Assembly: GCF_020707215.1 (NCBI RefSeq) | Contig: NZ_JAJFET010000008.1 | Span: forward strand, 1-64,000 | Length of the DNA stretch: 64,000 bases | Reading direction: 5' to 3' | Source: Sphingomonas sp. PL-96 | Lineage (GTDB): Bacteria; Pseudomonadota; Alphaproteobacteria; Sphingomonadales; Sphingomonadaceae | In this document: piece after piece, positions 8,217-18,200 of the stretch | Layout of the letters: each line of letters begins with the position of its first letter | Numbering within the stretch: position 1 is the stretch's first letter | Notes under the pieces: model-generated | What the model saw: the letters and a program-made list of their open reading frames with translations, nothing else | Databases searched by the model: none | Told to the model about the DNA's origin: nothing | Position numbers and translations under genes: made by a program

Positions 8217-8361
8217 CTCCGGAATAGCCCCGCTATTCCGGAGACGGCGCCGACCGGCGGGCGGGTCGGCCCAGCCGAACCCGACCGACGACGCGGGATT
8301 CACTCCCGCGTCGGGACGCACGAGAGACATTGAAGGCCGGGGCGAAAGCTCCGGCTTTTTT
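8217..8361 (+). terminator. Three successive hairpins ending in an intrinsic terminator after nusG
   Basis: First hairpin 8217-8243 (12-bp perfect arms CTCCGGAATAGC/GCTATTCCGGAG, 3-nt loop). Second at 8290-8310 (ACGCGGGA/TCCCGCGT). Third at 8336-8355 (GCCGGGGC, GAAA loop, GCTCCGGC) followed by TTTTTT at 8356-8361, a classic rho-independent terminator. The remainder to 8571 holds no gene I can see. Confidence 0.85.
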
Positions 8362-8571
8362 GTTGGTTGACGGTCGATCCGCTACTTGCAGAGAGCGGCA
8401 GCTATGCCGCCCCGCCACGGTTGTTCAAGCTATCGAAAACCGTCGTTGAAAGCCGCCATTTGCGAAGCGGAAACTCAGCGTCATTGTGGCCAGCGGTGCG
8501 CGCGCTGAGAAAGCCATTATCTACATCTCTCGGTCTGGTATTACCCCAGGATAATTCCGGGCTGCCGGTAG

Positions 8572-10863
8572 TTAACGTGAGGCGAAGGCGATCGTCCGGG
8601 TGGCGAAGCCAAGCAGTTCTTGGTCATTGATGAGCGCAGTTTCCCAAGCCGGGTTGGTGTCATGGTGAAAGGCGTTTGCGTAATCGAGGAGCGCGCGCAG
8701 CTCGGTTGTTGCGGCCGTTGACATTATCTCGCTGGGCCCACCGTGCCGTTGCTGACAGATGGCGATGAATGGGCCAAGCAGCGTGCCTGGCGGAAAGGTT
8801 TCGGGGTGAGCCACCCGCATGAACGCTTCCAGGATTGGGCGGAGCGCCGCGGCGACCTCGCGCTCTCGCGCGGGATCGCTGGTCCGGAGATACTCCCGTA
8901 CCAGCTCGTGCCGTCGATCGTGCGGCGTGAGCGTGTCCTGACGCACGTCCCAAGGGGCGAGCGTGGATCCTCCGGCGCTCCGCACAATCTGGAGGGCGCA
9001 GCGAGCAGTCCGATCCGCGCCTTCCCACACGGCGCAGAGGAACGCCTTGGAGTGGGACAGCACGATCATCTGACGCACTCGGCCATACAGCAGGCGCATT
9101 TCTTGGACAGTCGTGAGCCGCCGATGTTCATCCAGGCTCGTCATGGGATCATCGATGACCACGACCTTTTCGGCCAAGCGAGCGTCCTGATCGAGCGAGG
9201 CGAAGAAGAAGGCTAGGGCGAGGGCGTTTCGATCGCCGGCGCTGAGCGTGTTCTTGAACGAAGGGACACGATCGGCGCTCAACGCAACTGCGACGTTGTT
9301 GATGAGGACGCTGTAGCTGGCAGACGACCCGCCCCGGTTGTTCACCGACGTGACGGAGCCAAGCCGAAAGCCGGCATTGAAGCGGCCCAAATATTCGTTA
9401 ATCGCGGCCTCGTAGGCGGGGAATACACCTGCCCGATATTGGTCGAGCGCGGCGCGCGCCTCGTCGCGGAATTTTTCCGTCGCCTTTTTGGCCGCCTTTT
9501 CCGCGAGGTATGCATCGCAAAGGGCGGCGGTGGGTGCCTGGTGCCGCGTCCTGACAGCGGTGAGCTTGGCGAGCTCGTCGGACAGCGTAGCCATGTCGGC
9601 GACCGCGACCTGCTCCTTGACGACGACGATCGACAGGTTGCGGGCGAGGAGCGTGTCTGAGAGTTCGGCAACCATCACGCGATGAACGTCATAGGCGTCG
9701 ATCGCGGTTATGCGATCTGGCGGCAGCTCTACCGCATCGAGGGGCGCAGCGGCTTTCGCGCGTAGAATTGTGAGCACCGCGTCGCGAGCCACGCTCCAGG
9801 CGCGGACGATCGCGGCCGTGTCCATGTCGATATCGGGAACGTCGGTGAAGGGCCGCCAGAACTCCCGATTTTCCGCCGCAACGCGCACCGCTCGCTCGAA
9901 TGCCGCCGGCACGTCGCCTCCATGCGTCGTGTTGATCCCCTTTCCGGTCTGGTTGATCGTGTTGCGGAGCTCGGCATAGGCATCGCTGAAATAGGCTTGG
10001 TAATGCCGGATCAGCGGGGAAGCCGCGAGATCCTGCGCACAGAAGGGGCATATTTCGCCGGGTTGGCCTTCCGACGCGCCGGCGATCTGCGTCATGCCTT
10101 CCCCTACCCATGCCTCCCCTTCTCGACCGAGGCGGCGGAGGTGAGCCTTTACACGCGCCGCGGCGTCCGCTTCCAACGCCGGTAAGCCGCGCCCAAGCAA
10201 GGCATTCAGACCATCGCGATCGAAAGTTGGTAGAGATAGCTCCGTAAAGACCGGCCGCACCCGGACCGCCCCGGCGGCCTGAGCCGCGGATAGGCTTTGC
10301 TCTGCCCTAGCGATTCTCGCGTCGATCACCGGATTGACCGCGAGCTTGCAGAAAGCATCGACGGTCAGCGTGCCGCGAGCCGCGGCGGGTATGGCATCAG
10401 CCTTCAGGCGCAGCGCGCGGTTATGCTCCTCGATCCGTTCGACATGGCCTTGAAGGGCGCTGTTCAGCGCGACACCGCGGGCTCCTAGGATCAGTTCATG
10501 CAGGTTCTGCTTGTGCGCCGTCTCGATCGAGATGCCGGAGCAAACATTGGCGGCGACGAACCCGTCGTCGAACACGGCTATGTCGGGATGAAGCACCGAC
10601 CACGCGCCGTTCTGATAGGTAAATGGCGCCCCGGCCGAAGCCAGGACGATATGCGGCGCATGAGCGGAACCAAGCCGTCGCCGCTCCTCGATCAGCGCCG
10701 TGTCGCCTGTGCCAAGCGAGCGCAGGATAGTGGCGAGTGTCGTCTTGCCACGACCGTTCTCAGCATAGATCAGCGATAGCTTGGCGAGCGGAGCCTGCGC
10801 GCCGGCGGTGACGGAACCGAACTGTCCAATGTTCCGCAGAAGTTGAAGTCGCTCGATTGTCAT
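8572..10863 (-). CDS. RloC/PrrC-like ABC ATPase (AAA_13 type), possible anticodon nuclease
   Basis: A 763-residue SMC/Rad50-like ABC ATPase. Walker A AENGRGKTT is at about 35-42, a CPFC zinc-hook-like motif at 272-275, signature LSAGDRNALAL at about 540-550, Walker B VVVIDDP at 567-573 with D-loop SLDEH, and H-loop VLSHS at about 601-605. This is the layout of AAA_13 proteins, which include the tRNA anticodon nucleases PrrC and RloC. The C-terminal part has R-x3-E (R675, E679) and NAFHHD (H733/H734), compatible with the Arg-Glu-His nuclease triad described for PrrC, although the E-to-H distance is longer. The start is ATG at 10863. It is divergent from a cysteine-cluster protein. An ABC DNA-repair-type ATPase without nuclease activity is the alternative. 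Confidence 0.75.
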   Translation of the reverse strand: MTIERLQLLRNIGQFGSVTAGAQAPLAKLSLIYAENGRGKTTLATILRSLGTGDTALIEERRRLGSAHAPHIVLASAGAPFTYQNGAWSVLHPDIAVFDDGFVAANVCSGISIETAHKQNLHELILGARGVALNSALQGHVERIEEHNRALRLKADAIPAAARGTLTVDAFCKLAVNPVIDARIARAEQSLSAAQAAGAVRVRPVFTELSLPTFDRDGLNALLGRGLPALEADAAARVKAHLRRLGREGEAWVGEGMTQIAGASEGQPGEICPFCAQDLAASPLIRHYQAYFSDAYAELRNTINQTGKGINTTHGGDVPAAFERAVRVAAENREFWRPFTDVPDIDMDTAAIVRAWSVARDAVLTILRAKAAAPLDAVELPPDRITAIDAYDVHRVMVAELSDTLLARNLSIVVVKEQVAVADMATLSDELAKLTAVRTRHQAPTAALCDAYLAEKAAKKATEKFRDEARAALDQYRAGVFPAYEAAINEYLGRFNAGFRLGSVTSVNNRGGSSASYSVLINNVAVALSADRVPSFKNTLSAGDRNALALAFFFASLDQDARLAEKVVVIDDPMTSLDEHRRLTTVQEMRLLYGRVRQMIVLSHSKAFLCAVWEGADRTARCALQIVRSAGGSTLAPWDVRQDTLTPHDRRHELVREYLRTSDPAREREVAAALRPILEAFMRVAHPETFPPGTLLGPFIAICQQRHGGPSEIMSTAATTELRALLDYANAFHHDTNPAWETALINDQELLGFATRTIAFASR

Positions 10864-10921
10864 CCTGCCCCCTTCAAGGCAGCATAGCGGCACCACCAAC
10901 AGCGTGGAAGATCAACATCAT

Positions 10922-11404
10922 ATGGACCAGAGCGCACCTGACGACCTCCGACGCATATGGAAGCAGGACGAGATCCCCGTCATTGTCCGCAAGGGAAAGG
11001 GGCACAAACTCAGGGTCAAGCTACCTCAGCCCAGTGATGGATTCGAAGAACGACGTGCAGCCTGCTCTTTTTTACAAGCGGTGCGGCCTCAGGGCCGTCA
11101 GCCCGAGTGGCTTGATCGCTATAAAGGCTGGGAAGTCACCCAAGACTGGTTCAGCGATCTTGTTGATCACATCCTCAGCCAGCACCCCAAGCTCTACATT
11201 ATCCAGCCCTATCGTGAGCAGGAGAAGTGCGCTTCGAGATGCATGAACGCTCAAGGGCATGAATGCCAATGCTCATGCATGGGCGCTAATCATGGTGCCG
11301 GCGGTCCGGGTGCCGGTTGGTTCGAGGTCTCAGAGACATTTGCGGCCCGTTGGGGTGAGTCATATCTTGCATGTCGGCTGATGGAGAGGACGTCTGCTCC
11401 ATAG
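10922..11404 (+). CDS. Cysteine-cluster protein, unknown function
   Basis: About 160 residues from ATG 10922 (a GTG at 10904 is also open). The N-terminal half is basic and hydrophilic. The C-terminal half holds a dense Cys/His cluster with spacing C-x3-C-x7-C-x-C-x-C-x4-H (about residues 98-118), then a Gly-rich turn and a final Cys. This suggests a small zinc- or iron-sulphur-binding module. I recall similar short Cys/HG motifs in unannotated proteins of mobile elements but cannot name a family. The start is only about 60 bp from the divergent RloC-like gene, so the two may share a control region. Confidence 0.6.
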   Translation: MDQSAPDDLRRIWKQDEIPVIVRKGKGHKLRVKLPQPSDGFEERRAACSFLQAVRPQGRQPEWLDRYKGWEVTQDWFSDLVDHILSQHPKLYIIQPYREQEKCASRCMNAQGHECQCSCMGANHGAGGPGAGWFEVSETFAARWGESYLACRLMERTSAP

Positions 11405-11563
11405 TTAGCCGTTGCGCATCTTCCCCGTTTCAAGACTGCAAGTTCAAAGGATCGTCATTTGAGAGAGGGGGCGAATGTCCATTTGTCGAGATTGACGGCT
11501 AATAAGCTGTCGTTCCGCTGACGGCCCAATTTTCGCCGGCGCCAGCACCTCCAACCAACTCCC

Positions 11564-12640
11564 CTACCCCTTCCTATTCCGCCACGCCGCCCGCTCCGCA
11601 ATCGTCCCGAACCGCCACCCGCCGAACATCGCGACATCGGGGTCCTGCACGCGACGGTTCTTCGGCTGCTTCAGGTCGCTGTCGTCGTGCGGGGGCAGCA
11701 CCGGCACCCCCGCCGCCTCCGGCTCGACCGGCGGCGGTAGGTCCGGCAGCGCGGGCTTGCGGCGGGCGCGCTTGGCGCCCTCGCGCGCCTTGACTGCCGC
11801 CAGCGCGGGGGGCTGGGGCGCGGTGTGCTCGTGGGGCAAGGGCTGTGCCGGGGCGCCCTCCTTCTCCCAGAGGCGGGCGAGGGCGCGGTTCTCCGCCTCC
11901 AGCCCGCGGTCGCGGTACCAGAAGGTGGCGAGCCGCTTGCTGAAGCTGTCGCTGCCCTCCCCCCGGCGATAGCGGCGATCGGGGTCCTCGCGCTCCAGAC
12001 GTGCGCTCTTCCAGTGGAGGCTGAGCAGCTGGAGCGCCTCGGCCGCGGTCATCGGCGGGATCGGCGGCGGGTTGTTGTGGCGCCAGCCGTCATGCGCGCA
12101 GCTTTCCGGGTCCATGTTGGAGAGCAGCGCGAGCTCCAGCCGCTCGTGTCCCAGCTTCAGCGCGAGCCGCATCTCCCGCGCGAAGCACGGGTCGACGCGG
12201 GCGCGGGCATAGAAGCTGGCGTGGCTGAACCCGGCTGCCGCCGCCGACAGCCGGACGTTTGCGGTGGCCGAAAGCGCCGCGAAGAACGCCTGCTCCGCCT
12301 CGCGGGTGATGCGGCCGGGGAGCGCCCGGCGCAGCTGGAGCCGACCGGTGCTGCGGCCGCGCACGACATGGGCCTCGCCGCCCCGGGTGCGTTGGCCGTG
12401 CGAGGGTGCGTCGGCGGGTGCCTCGGGTGCGCGGGGCTGCTGGCTCAACGCGGCATGGGCTAAGGCGAGGGCTGCGTCCCAATCGGCGGCGAAGGCGGCA
12501 TCTTTGGTGCGGCGCTTGGTAAAGGTGCTGCGGTGGACGTCGAGCTCGCGCGCGGCGAGGCGGACGTTGCCGGTGCGGCGAAGCGCGGCGAGAAAGGCGA
12601 GGTTCTGGAGGGCCTGGGCGCGGGTGAACGGACGCGGCAT
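11564..12640 (-). CDS. Double helix-turn-helix protein, terminase small subunit-like
   Basis: A 358-residue protein from ATG 12640. It has two related HTH-like segments: FLAALRRTGNVRLAARELDVHRSTFTKRR near residue 15 and FFAALSATANVRLSAAAAGFSHASFYARAR near residue 125. Both have the form used by phage small terminases and transposase-like DNA binders. A Pro/Arg-rich C-terminal half follows, with WKSARLERE, GGWRFGTIAERAAWR and no recognised domain. I infer a DNA-binding, terminase-like role; it might belong to a dispersed gene-transfer-agent set, but no other phage gene is near. Confidence 0.55.
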   Translation of the reverse strand: MPRPFTRAQALQNLAFLAALRRTGNVRLAARELDVHRSTFTKRRTKDAAFAADWDAALALAHAALSQQPRAPEAPADAPSHGQRTRGGEAHVVRGRSTGRLQLRRALPGRITREAEQAFFAALSATANVRLSAAAAGFSHASFYARARVDPCFAREMRLALKLGHERLELALLSNMDPESCAHDGWRHNNPPPIPPMTAAEALQLLSLHWKSARLEREDPDRRYRRGEGSDSFSKRLATFWYRDRGLEAENRALARLWEKEGAPAQPLPHEHTAPQPPALAAVKAREGAKRARRKPALPDLPPPVEPEAAGVPVLPPHDDSDLKQPKNRRVQDPDVAMFGGWRFGTIAERAAWRNRKG

Positions 12641-12814
12641 GGCGGGGGTCTCCTGGGTCGGGGAGCGGCCGAGCGTCTGCCTCGAAATCCAACATTTCAA
12701 GTAGTTGGATCGGGTTTTGTCGCCGATGTGGCGCGCAGTGGAGACTCGGGCGCCATTTGCGGCTAAGGGCGCGTCACCGAGGCTGCGGCAATCGCGGCCC
12801 TAAACGGATTTCAC

Positions 12815-13150
12815 ATGGCAGGATATAAGACTCCCGATTTCTCCGAACGCGCCGCTGCGTCGAAGGCCGCCAAGCTCGCGGCCCTTGAGAAGCTGCGCAA
12901 CAAGCCGGTCGCAGACCCGGCCGCGATCGCGGCCCGCGACGCCAAGGAGGTTGCGCGCAAGGCCGCGGCTGCCGAACGCCGCGCCGAGCGGCTGGCCGCA
13001 GCCGAAGCGGAAAAGGCCGCCAAGGTCGCAGCGGCCGAAGCCGCACGCGAGGCGGAAGCCGCCAAGGCGCCCAAGCCCGCCAAGACGGCAGAGGAACTGA
13101 AGGCGGCGCGCGACGCCCGCTACGCGGCGCGCAAAGCCCGCAAGCGGTGA
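12815..13150 (+). CDS. DUF6481 family protein
   Basis: A 111-residue, extremely Ala/Lys/Arg/Glu-rich protein starting MAGYKTPDFSERAAASKAAK, the signature of the DUF6481 family of alphaproteobacteria. Almost the whole length after residue 40 is predicted to be one long charged helix or coiled coil. There is no known function. Its stop overlaps the GTG start of the spermidine-synthase-like gene (GTGA), indicating coupled translation. Confidence 0.8.
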   Translation: MAGYKTPDFSERAAASKAAKLAALEKLRNKPVADPAAIAARDAKEVARKAAAAERRAERLAAAEAEKAAKVAAAEAAREAEAAKAPKPAKTAEELKAARDARYAARKARKR

Positions 13151-13830
13151 CCCCGCGCGAGCTGATCGACGTCGCCGAGGTGCCGGGGGGACCGCCGCTC
13201 CGGCTGGTCCGCCACGGCGGCGACTTCATCATCATGCTCGAACGCAACGAACTGATGAGCAGCCGGATGCGCGGTTCGGAAATCGCGCTGGGCACGATGA
13301 CGTGCGAGCGGCTGGGCGGACGGCCTGCGCCGCGGCTGCTGATCGGCGGCTATGGCATGGGCTTCACGCTGCGGGCCGTGCTGGGGGTCGTGGGCTCCAA
13401 GGCCGAGGTGGTCGTCGCCGAGTTGGTGTCAGGCATCATCGAGTGGGCGCGTGGGCCGATGGCGGCGCTTGCCGACGGCTGCCTGGACGATCCACGCGTG
13501 ACGATCCGCATGGGTGACGTGGGTGCCGCGATCGGCGACGCTGCGGTGGGTCCCGCCGCGACACGCTATGACGCGATCCTGCTTGACGTGGACAATGGTC
13601 CGGACGGGCTTACCCGGCAGGAGAATGATGGGCTCTATTCGGCACGCGGCCTGGCGCGGGCGCGTGCGGCGCTGCGGCCCGGCGGCGTGCTGGCAGTGTG
13701 GTCCGCTGGTACCGACCCGGCCTTTGCCAAGCGGCTCGCGCAGGCGGGCTTTGCGGTGGACGAGGTGCGGGTGCGCGCGCGAGAGAACGGCAAGGGGCCG
13801 ATGCACGTCATCTGGTTCGCGCGCGTCTGA
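13147..13830 (+). CDS. Spermidine synthase-like (Rossmann methyltransferase fold) protein
   Basis: The 227-residue protein has the spermidine-synthase core: LLIGGYGMGFTLRAVL (cofactor-binding glycine loop), an acidic VVVAELVSGIIEWAR motif, VTIRMGDV and YDAILLDVDNGPDGL, then ALRPGGVLAVWS. It lacks the N-terminal beta domain of true SpeE, so polyamine synthesis is doubtful; these short forms are of unknown substrate. It starts with GTG inside the stop of the DUF6481 gene. Confidence 0.75.
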   Translation: MTPRELIDVAEVPGGPPLRLVRHGGDFIIMLERNELMSSRMRGSEIALGTMTCERLGGRPAPRLLIGGYGMGFTLRAVLGVVGSKAEVVVAELVSGIIEWARGPMAALADGCLDDPRVTIRMGDVGAAIGDAAVGPAATRYDAILLDVDNGPDGLTRQENDGLYSARGLARARAALRPGGVLAVWSAGTDPAFAKRLAQAGFAVDEVRVRARENGKGPMHVIWFARV

Positions 13831-13852
13831 CTGCCAAGTCTCACGCACTGCA

Positions 13853-13881
13853 TTGCCAGCGCGCGCTTTTTCGGCTAGGCG
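13853..13881 (+). promoter_or_regulatory. Candidate rplK promoter
   Basis: TTGCCA at 13853-13858, 17-nt spacer, TAGGCG at 13876-13881 within GGCTAGGCG. It lies about 125 nt before rplK. It matches the layout seen ahead of secE and rplJ. Confidence 0.35.
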
Positions 13882-14006
13882 CGCGCCTTCCAACGTCATG
13901 CGTGGAACCTTGTGCGGGAGGCGACTGCCCTTTGGGCTGCCGATCGAACCGCTAAACTTGAAAGGGGCGCGGCCGCATGGCCCTGCCCCGTTACAGAGTG
14001 AGAAAC

Positions 14007-14438
14007 ATGGCAAAGAAGATCACCGGCTATATCAAGCTGCAGGTTGCAGCTGGTGCCGCCAACCCGTCGCCGCCGATCGGCCCGGCGCTGGGTCAGCGCG
14101 GCGTCAACATCATGGAATTCTGCAAGGCGTTCAACGCGCAGACCGGCGACCAGGAAAAGGGCACCCCCCTTCCCACCGTCATCACCGTCTATGCCGACCG
14201 TTCCTTCTCGTTCGAGACCAAGACGCCGCCGGCGACCTATCTCATCAAGAAGGCCGCGAACCTGAAGTCGGGCTCGAAGGAGCCGGGCAAGGTTTCCGCC
14301 GGACAGATCAAGCGTTCGCAGCTGGCCGACATCGCCACCGCGAAGATGAAGGACCTGAACGCCAACGACATCGAGGCAGCGACCAAGATCATCGAAGGCT
14401 CCGCCCGCGCGATGGGCCTCGAAGTGGTGGAGGGCTGA
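14007..14438 (+). CDS. rplK: 50S ribosomal protein L11
   Basis: A 143-residue L11 starting [16 protein letters not shown], with the N-terminal [23 protein letters not shown] thiostrepton/release-factor domain and the C-terminal rRNA-binding domain ([23 protein letters not shown]). The ATG at 14007 is chosen over an upstream in-frame start because it matches the family. It is followed by rplA after 4 bp. Confidence 0.98.
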   Translation: MAKKITGYIKLQVAAGAANPSPPIGPALGQRGVNIMEFCKAFNAQTGDQEKGTPLPTVITVYADRSFSFETKTPPATYLIKKAANLKSGSKEPGKVSAGQIKRSQLADIATAKMKDLNANDIEAATKIIEGSARAMGLEVVEG

Positions 14439-14442
14439 GATC

Positions 14443-15135
14443 ATGGCCAAGCTGACCAAGAAGCAGAAGAGCTGGACCATCGACAGCGAGAAGCTGCACG
14501 GCGTCGATGAGGCGATCGCGCTGGTGAAGACCAACGCGACCAGCAAGTTCGACGAGACCGTCGAAGTCGCGCTGAACCTGGGCGTCGACCCGCGTCACGC
14601 CGACCAGATGGTCCGCGGCGTGGTGACCCTGCCCAAGGGCACCGGCAAGACCGTTCGCGTGGGCGTGTTCGCTCGCGGCGCCAAGGCTGAGGAAGCCACG
14701 GCAGCCGGTGCGGACGTCGTCGGCGCCGAGGACCTGATGGAAGCCATCCAGGGCGGCAAGATCGACTTCGATCGCTGCATCGCCACCCCGGACATGATGG
14801 GTCTGGTCGGCCGTCTCGGCAAGGTGCTGGGTCCCAAGGGCCTGATGCCGAACCCGAAGCTCGGCACCGTGACCATGAACGTCGCAGCCGCCGTCGAAGC
14901 CGCCAAGGGCGGTCAGGTCGAGTACCGCGTCGAAAAGGCCGGCATCATCCACTCCGGCATCGGCAAGGCATCGTTCCCGGCCGAGGACCTGCGCGCGAAC
15001 TTCGACGCGCTGGTCGACGCCGTGGTCAAGGCCAAGCCGGCTGGCGCCAAGGGCAAGTACCTCAAGAAGGTCGCGCTCTCGTCGTCGATGGGCCCGGGCG
15101 TGAAGGTGGACGTGGCCGAAGTCGCCACCGCCTGA
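14443..15135 (+). CDS. rplA: 50S ribosomal protein L1
   Basis: A 230-residue L1 of standard length. It has [20 protein letters not shown] near the N-terminus, [22 protein letters not shown] in the middle and [19 protein letters not shown] in the second part of domain I. In many bacteria L1 also represses its own operon by binding the mRNA leader. It is co-transcribed with rplK and ends in a strong terminator, separated from rplJ. Confidence 0.98.
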   Translation: MAKLTKKQKSWTIDSEKLHGVDEAIALVKTNATSKFDETVEVALNLGVDPRHADQMVRGVVTLPKGTGKTVRVGVFARGAKAEEATAAGADVVGAEDLMEAIQGGKIDFDRCIATPDMMGLVGRLGKVLGPKGLMPNPKLGTVTMNVAAAVEAAKGGQVEYRVEKAGIIHSGIGKASFPAEDLRANFDALVDAVVKAKPAGAKGKYLKKVALSSSMGPGVKVDVAEVATA

Positions 15136-15160
15136 TCTTCGCCACCAGCGAAACCGAAGA

Positions 15161-15187
15161 GGGCCGGGAGCAATCCCGGCCCTTTTT
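15161..15187 (+). terminator. Intrinsic terminator of rplK-rplA
   Basis: Perfect 9-bp stem GGGCCGGGA/TCCCGGCCC with GCAA loop, followed by TTTTT at 15183-15187. Confidence 0.93.
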
Positions 15188-15228
15188 GTTTGTGCGGCTC
15201 AAAGGCGCAGGCGATTGGCCTAGGCATG

Positions 15229-15258
15229 AAAAAGCCGCCCAGGACATCCTGGGCGGCT
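15229..15258 (-). terminator. Intrinsic terminator of the TonB receptor gene
   Basis: On the minus strand, AGCCGCCCAGGA (15247-15258 read in reverse) pairs perfectly with its complement at 15233-15244 and runs into a U-tract (15229-15233). It lies about 30 bp after the receptor stop. Confidence 0.88.
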
Positions 15259-15286
15259 CAATTCTACGTCGTTCCGATGGTTCGGA

Positions 15287-18200
15287 TCAGAATCTCGCGG
15301 TCGCCGACACACGGAAATAACGGCCCAACAGACCCGAAAAGTAGGTCTGGGTTCCAAAGCCGCCGGCAGGCACCGGATAGGGCGCCGACTTGTCGAATAC
15401 GTTGTCGACGATCAGCTTCAAGCCGAACTGCTCGTTCACCTTCACGCCGACCGTGGTGTTGAACAGCCACCAGTCACCCACCCCCAGGATGTCGCGGGCG
15501 TTGTCCGCCTCGTCGATGTCGAACCGACCCTTGCCGGTGTAGCGGGCCTGGAACAGCAGGTTGAAGGCATCGCCTTCATAGGTGAGGTTCGCGGTGCCCG
15601 AGTGTCGCGGATAACCCACCTCGCCAGCGAGGTGGTCGATGTCGCCGGTGCCGACCTGTGTCTCCAGCTTGTCGCGGTAGAAATAGTTCACCGACAGGCC
15701 GAGCACGCCGCTGCTGTCGACGCCGACCCGGTCCAGCGGAAGCCGGTATGCAGCGGTGGCCTGAAGGCCTGCCGTCTCGTAGCTGGCGGCGTTGTAATAG
15801 CCTTCGGCGATGTTGGTGATCTGACCGTCGTCGTCGCGCGTGATCAAGCCGCAGAAGCTGCTCGGGAAGTCGGTGGCATCGTAGCAGGCATTCAAGATGT
15901 CCGTGCCGTCGAGGGAGGTGATCGCGCCCTTCAACTTGATGTCGATCCAGTCGACGGCAAGCGTCAGGCTGCGCGCGAACCGCGGTTGAAGGATCGCACC
16001 GAGCGTCCAGCTGTCGGCCTTTTCGTTATCCAGGTTCGGGTTGCCCGAAATCGTCACCGGGACCGTAAAATTGCTAAAGTTGGACACGAACGTGGTCGGG
16101 TTGATCCCGGCCGCGCGGCAGTTCGCCTCACGCGTGGCCGGGTTCGGGCCGCTCTGATAGTAGTTCTGATCGCAGGGGTCGTTGCCGCTGTCGAACGCGC
16201 GCGAAGTGGGGTTGAAGACCTCGGTGATCGCGGGCGAACGGATCGACCGGGTGAAGTTGCCGCGGATGGTGAAGTCGCGAATGAACCCGATGCGACCGCC
16301 CGCGGTCCAGGTCAGATCGCCACCTGACAGCGAGTTGTCGACATAGCGCGCAGCCCCATCGAACTCGAGCGTTTGGAGCCAGCTGAGCGCATTCCTGCTG
16401 GATACGAACGGGATCACCAGCTCGCCGAACACCTCGTTGGTGTGGAACTTGCCGCGGATCGGGTCGATCGGAATCGAACGCCCGTATTGGATGCGTGAGC
16501 CGTCGTCCTGCTCCTCGCCGTAATAGAACTCGCCCGGATCGAACGACGTTTTTTCCCGGCGATGCTCATAGCCGGCCGAAATGCTGACGTCGTTGCCGAA
16601 CAGCGTGGCGATCGGGCCGGTGACGTTGGCGTTAAAGACCAGCTGCTCGTTGACCGAACGCGGGCGCGCGATCGCAAAGATATAGTCGCGCGCGGCCTGG
16701 CTGGCCTGGCCTTCACCAAGGATGTTGAGCGGCGCGCAGGTCGAGCTGATCGTCGCGACCGTGGCGCTGGTATAGCCCGGACGGCAGACGATGTTGCCGC
16801 TGGCATCGACCACCGCATCAAGCGCGTTTGCGAAGTTCTGCTGGACGAGCTCGTAGTTGCGCCCTTCGGTCACCGAGCGCCCATAGACGGCGGACGCTTC
16901 CCAGTTGAAGCGGCGGCTTCCAATGTTGAAGCCGCCGTCGAACCCACCTACGAAGCGGTAGGTCTCCACTGTCGCCTGCGACCGGCCGGTGGTGAGGTCG
17001 GTCAGCGCACGCCCGAGGTAGAATTCCTCCTGTCCCGGCTCCAGATTGGCCGCGATGGTCGCCCGGTCGGCCGCGCTCAGATACGGATTGTCCAGGCCGA
17101 GGATGATGTTGCCGTCGGCGGTACCTGCATCGTCGAACAGCCAGGTGTTGTAGTTTGGCTGGTCAATCAGATTCACGCCCTTGCTGTGCGAGTACCAGGC
17201 TTCGCCGAAGAAGCGGACGTCGTCGGTCAGCTCGTAGCTCAGCTGCGCATTGGCGAGGTACCGCTCCGAATTGGTCAGCAGATTAGTATAGGCCGGCAGG
17301 TCGAAGCCGTTGCCGCCGCTGCTGATATAGCCCTGGCGCATCTGGGTTCCGACATCGAGCGGAACCAGCGTACCGTCGCTGCCGAACTGGAGCAGCTGGC
17401 CGGCGGCATCGCGGATGCCGGAGCGGGAGACGAGCCCGTCGTCGGCGCTGAACGGAACGCCACCCGAGGTGAAGGCGGTGTAGCGCTGGTCCGGAAACAG
17501 CACGCGCTGGAAGTCGGAATCGCCGGTCGGAGAGCCGAAGAAGAGCCCCTGCGCGGTGCGGCTGCGCTGGCTCGCCACCAAGCCGGTCACGCGGTTGTAC
17601 TCGCCCGACACGACGATGTTGCCGCGCCCGCCGGCGAAGTTCTTGCCGGCCAGCACGCTGATGCGGTTGTCCGGCGCGTCGCCGCGCTGCGAGATGCCGG
17701 TCTGACCCTCAATGCTCAGGCCTTCATAGTCGCGCTTCAAAATGATGTTCACGGTACCGGCGATCGCGTCGGAGCCGTAGATCGGCGCACCGCCGATTGC
17801 GACCGTCTCCACGCGCTGGACCAGCGTCGTCGGGATGTTGTTGAGATCGACCTGCGTACCGGCGGCGACGGGACCAAAGATGCTGGCCGTGTTCGACGAG
17901 ACGAAGCGCCGGCCGTTGACAAGCACCAGCGTGCGCTGCGTACCGAGGCCAAAGAAGTCGACGAAGGTCTGCGCCGGGCCAAAGGACGACTGCGCGCCCA
18001 CGCCGCTGTTGCCGGGAGGACCAAAGGCCGGAATTTCGGTCAGCGCCTGGCCGACATTGGTATAGCCGCGGTTCTCGATCTGCGCGGCGCCGATCACCTG
18101 GGTCGGCTGAAGGGTATCGAACTCCGGGCGCGCGATGCGCGAGCCGGTGACCACCACCTCATTGGCGGCTTCGGGCACGTCCTGCGTGACGGCGTCGGTG

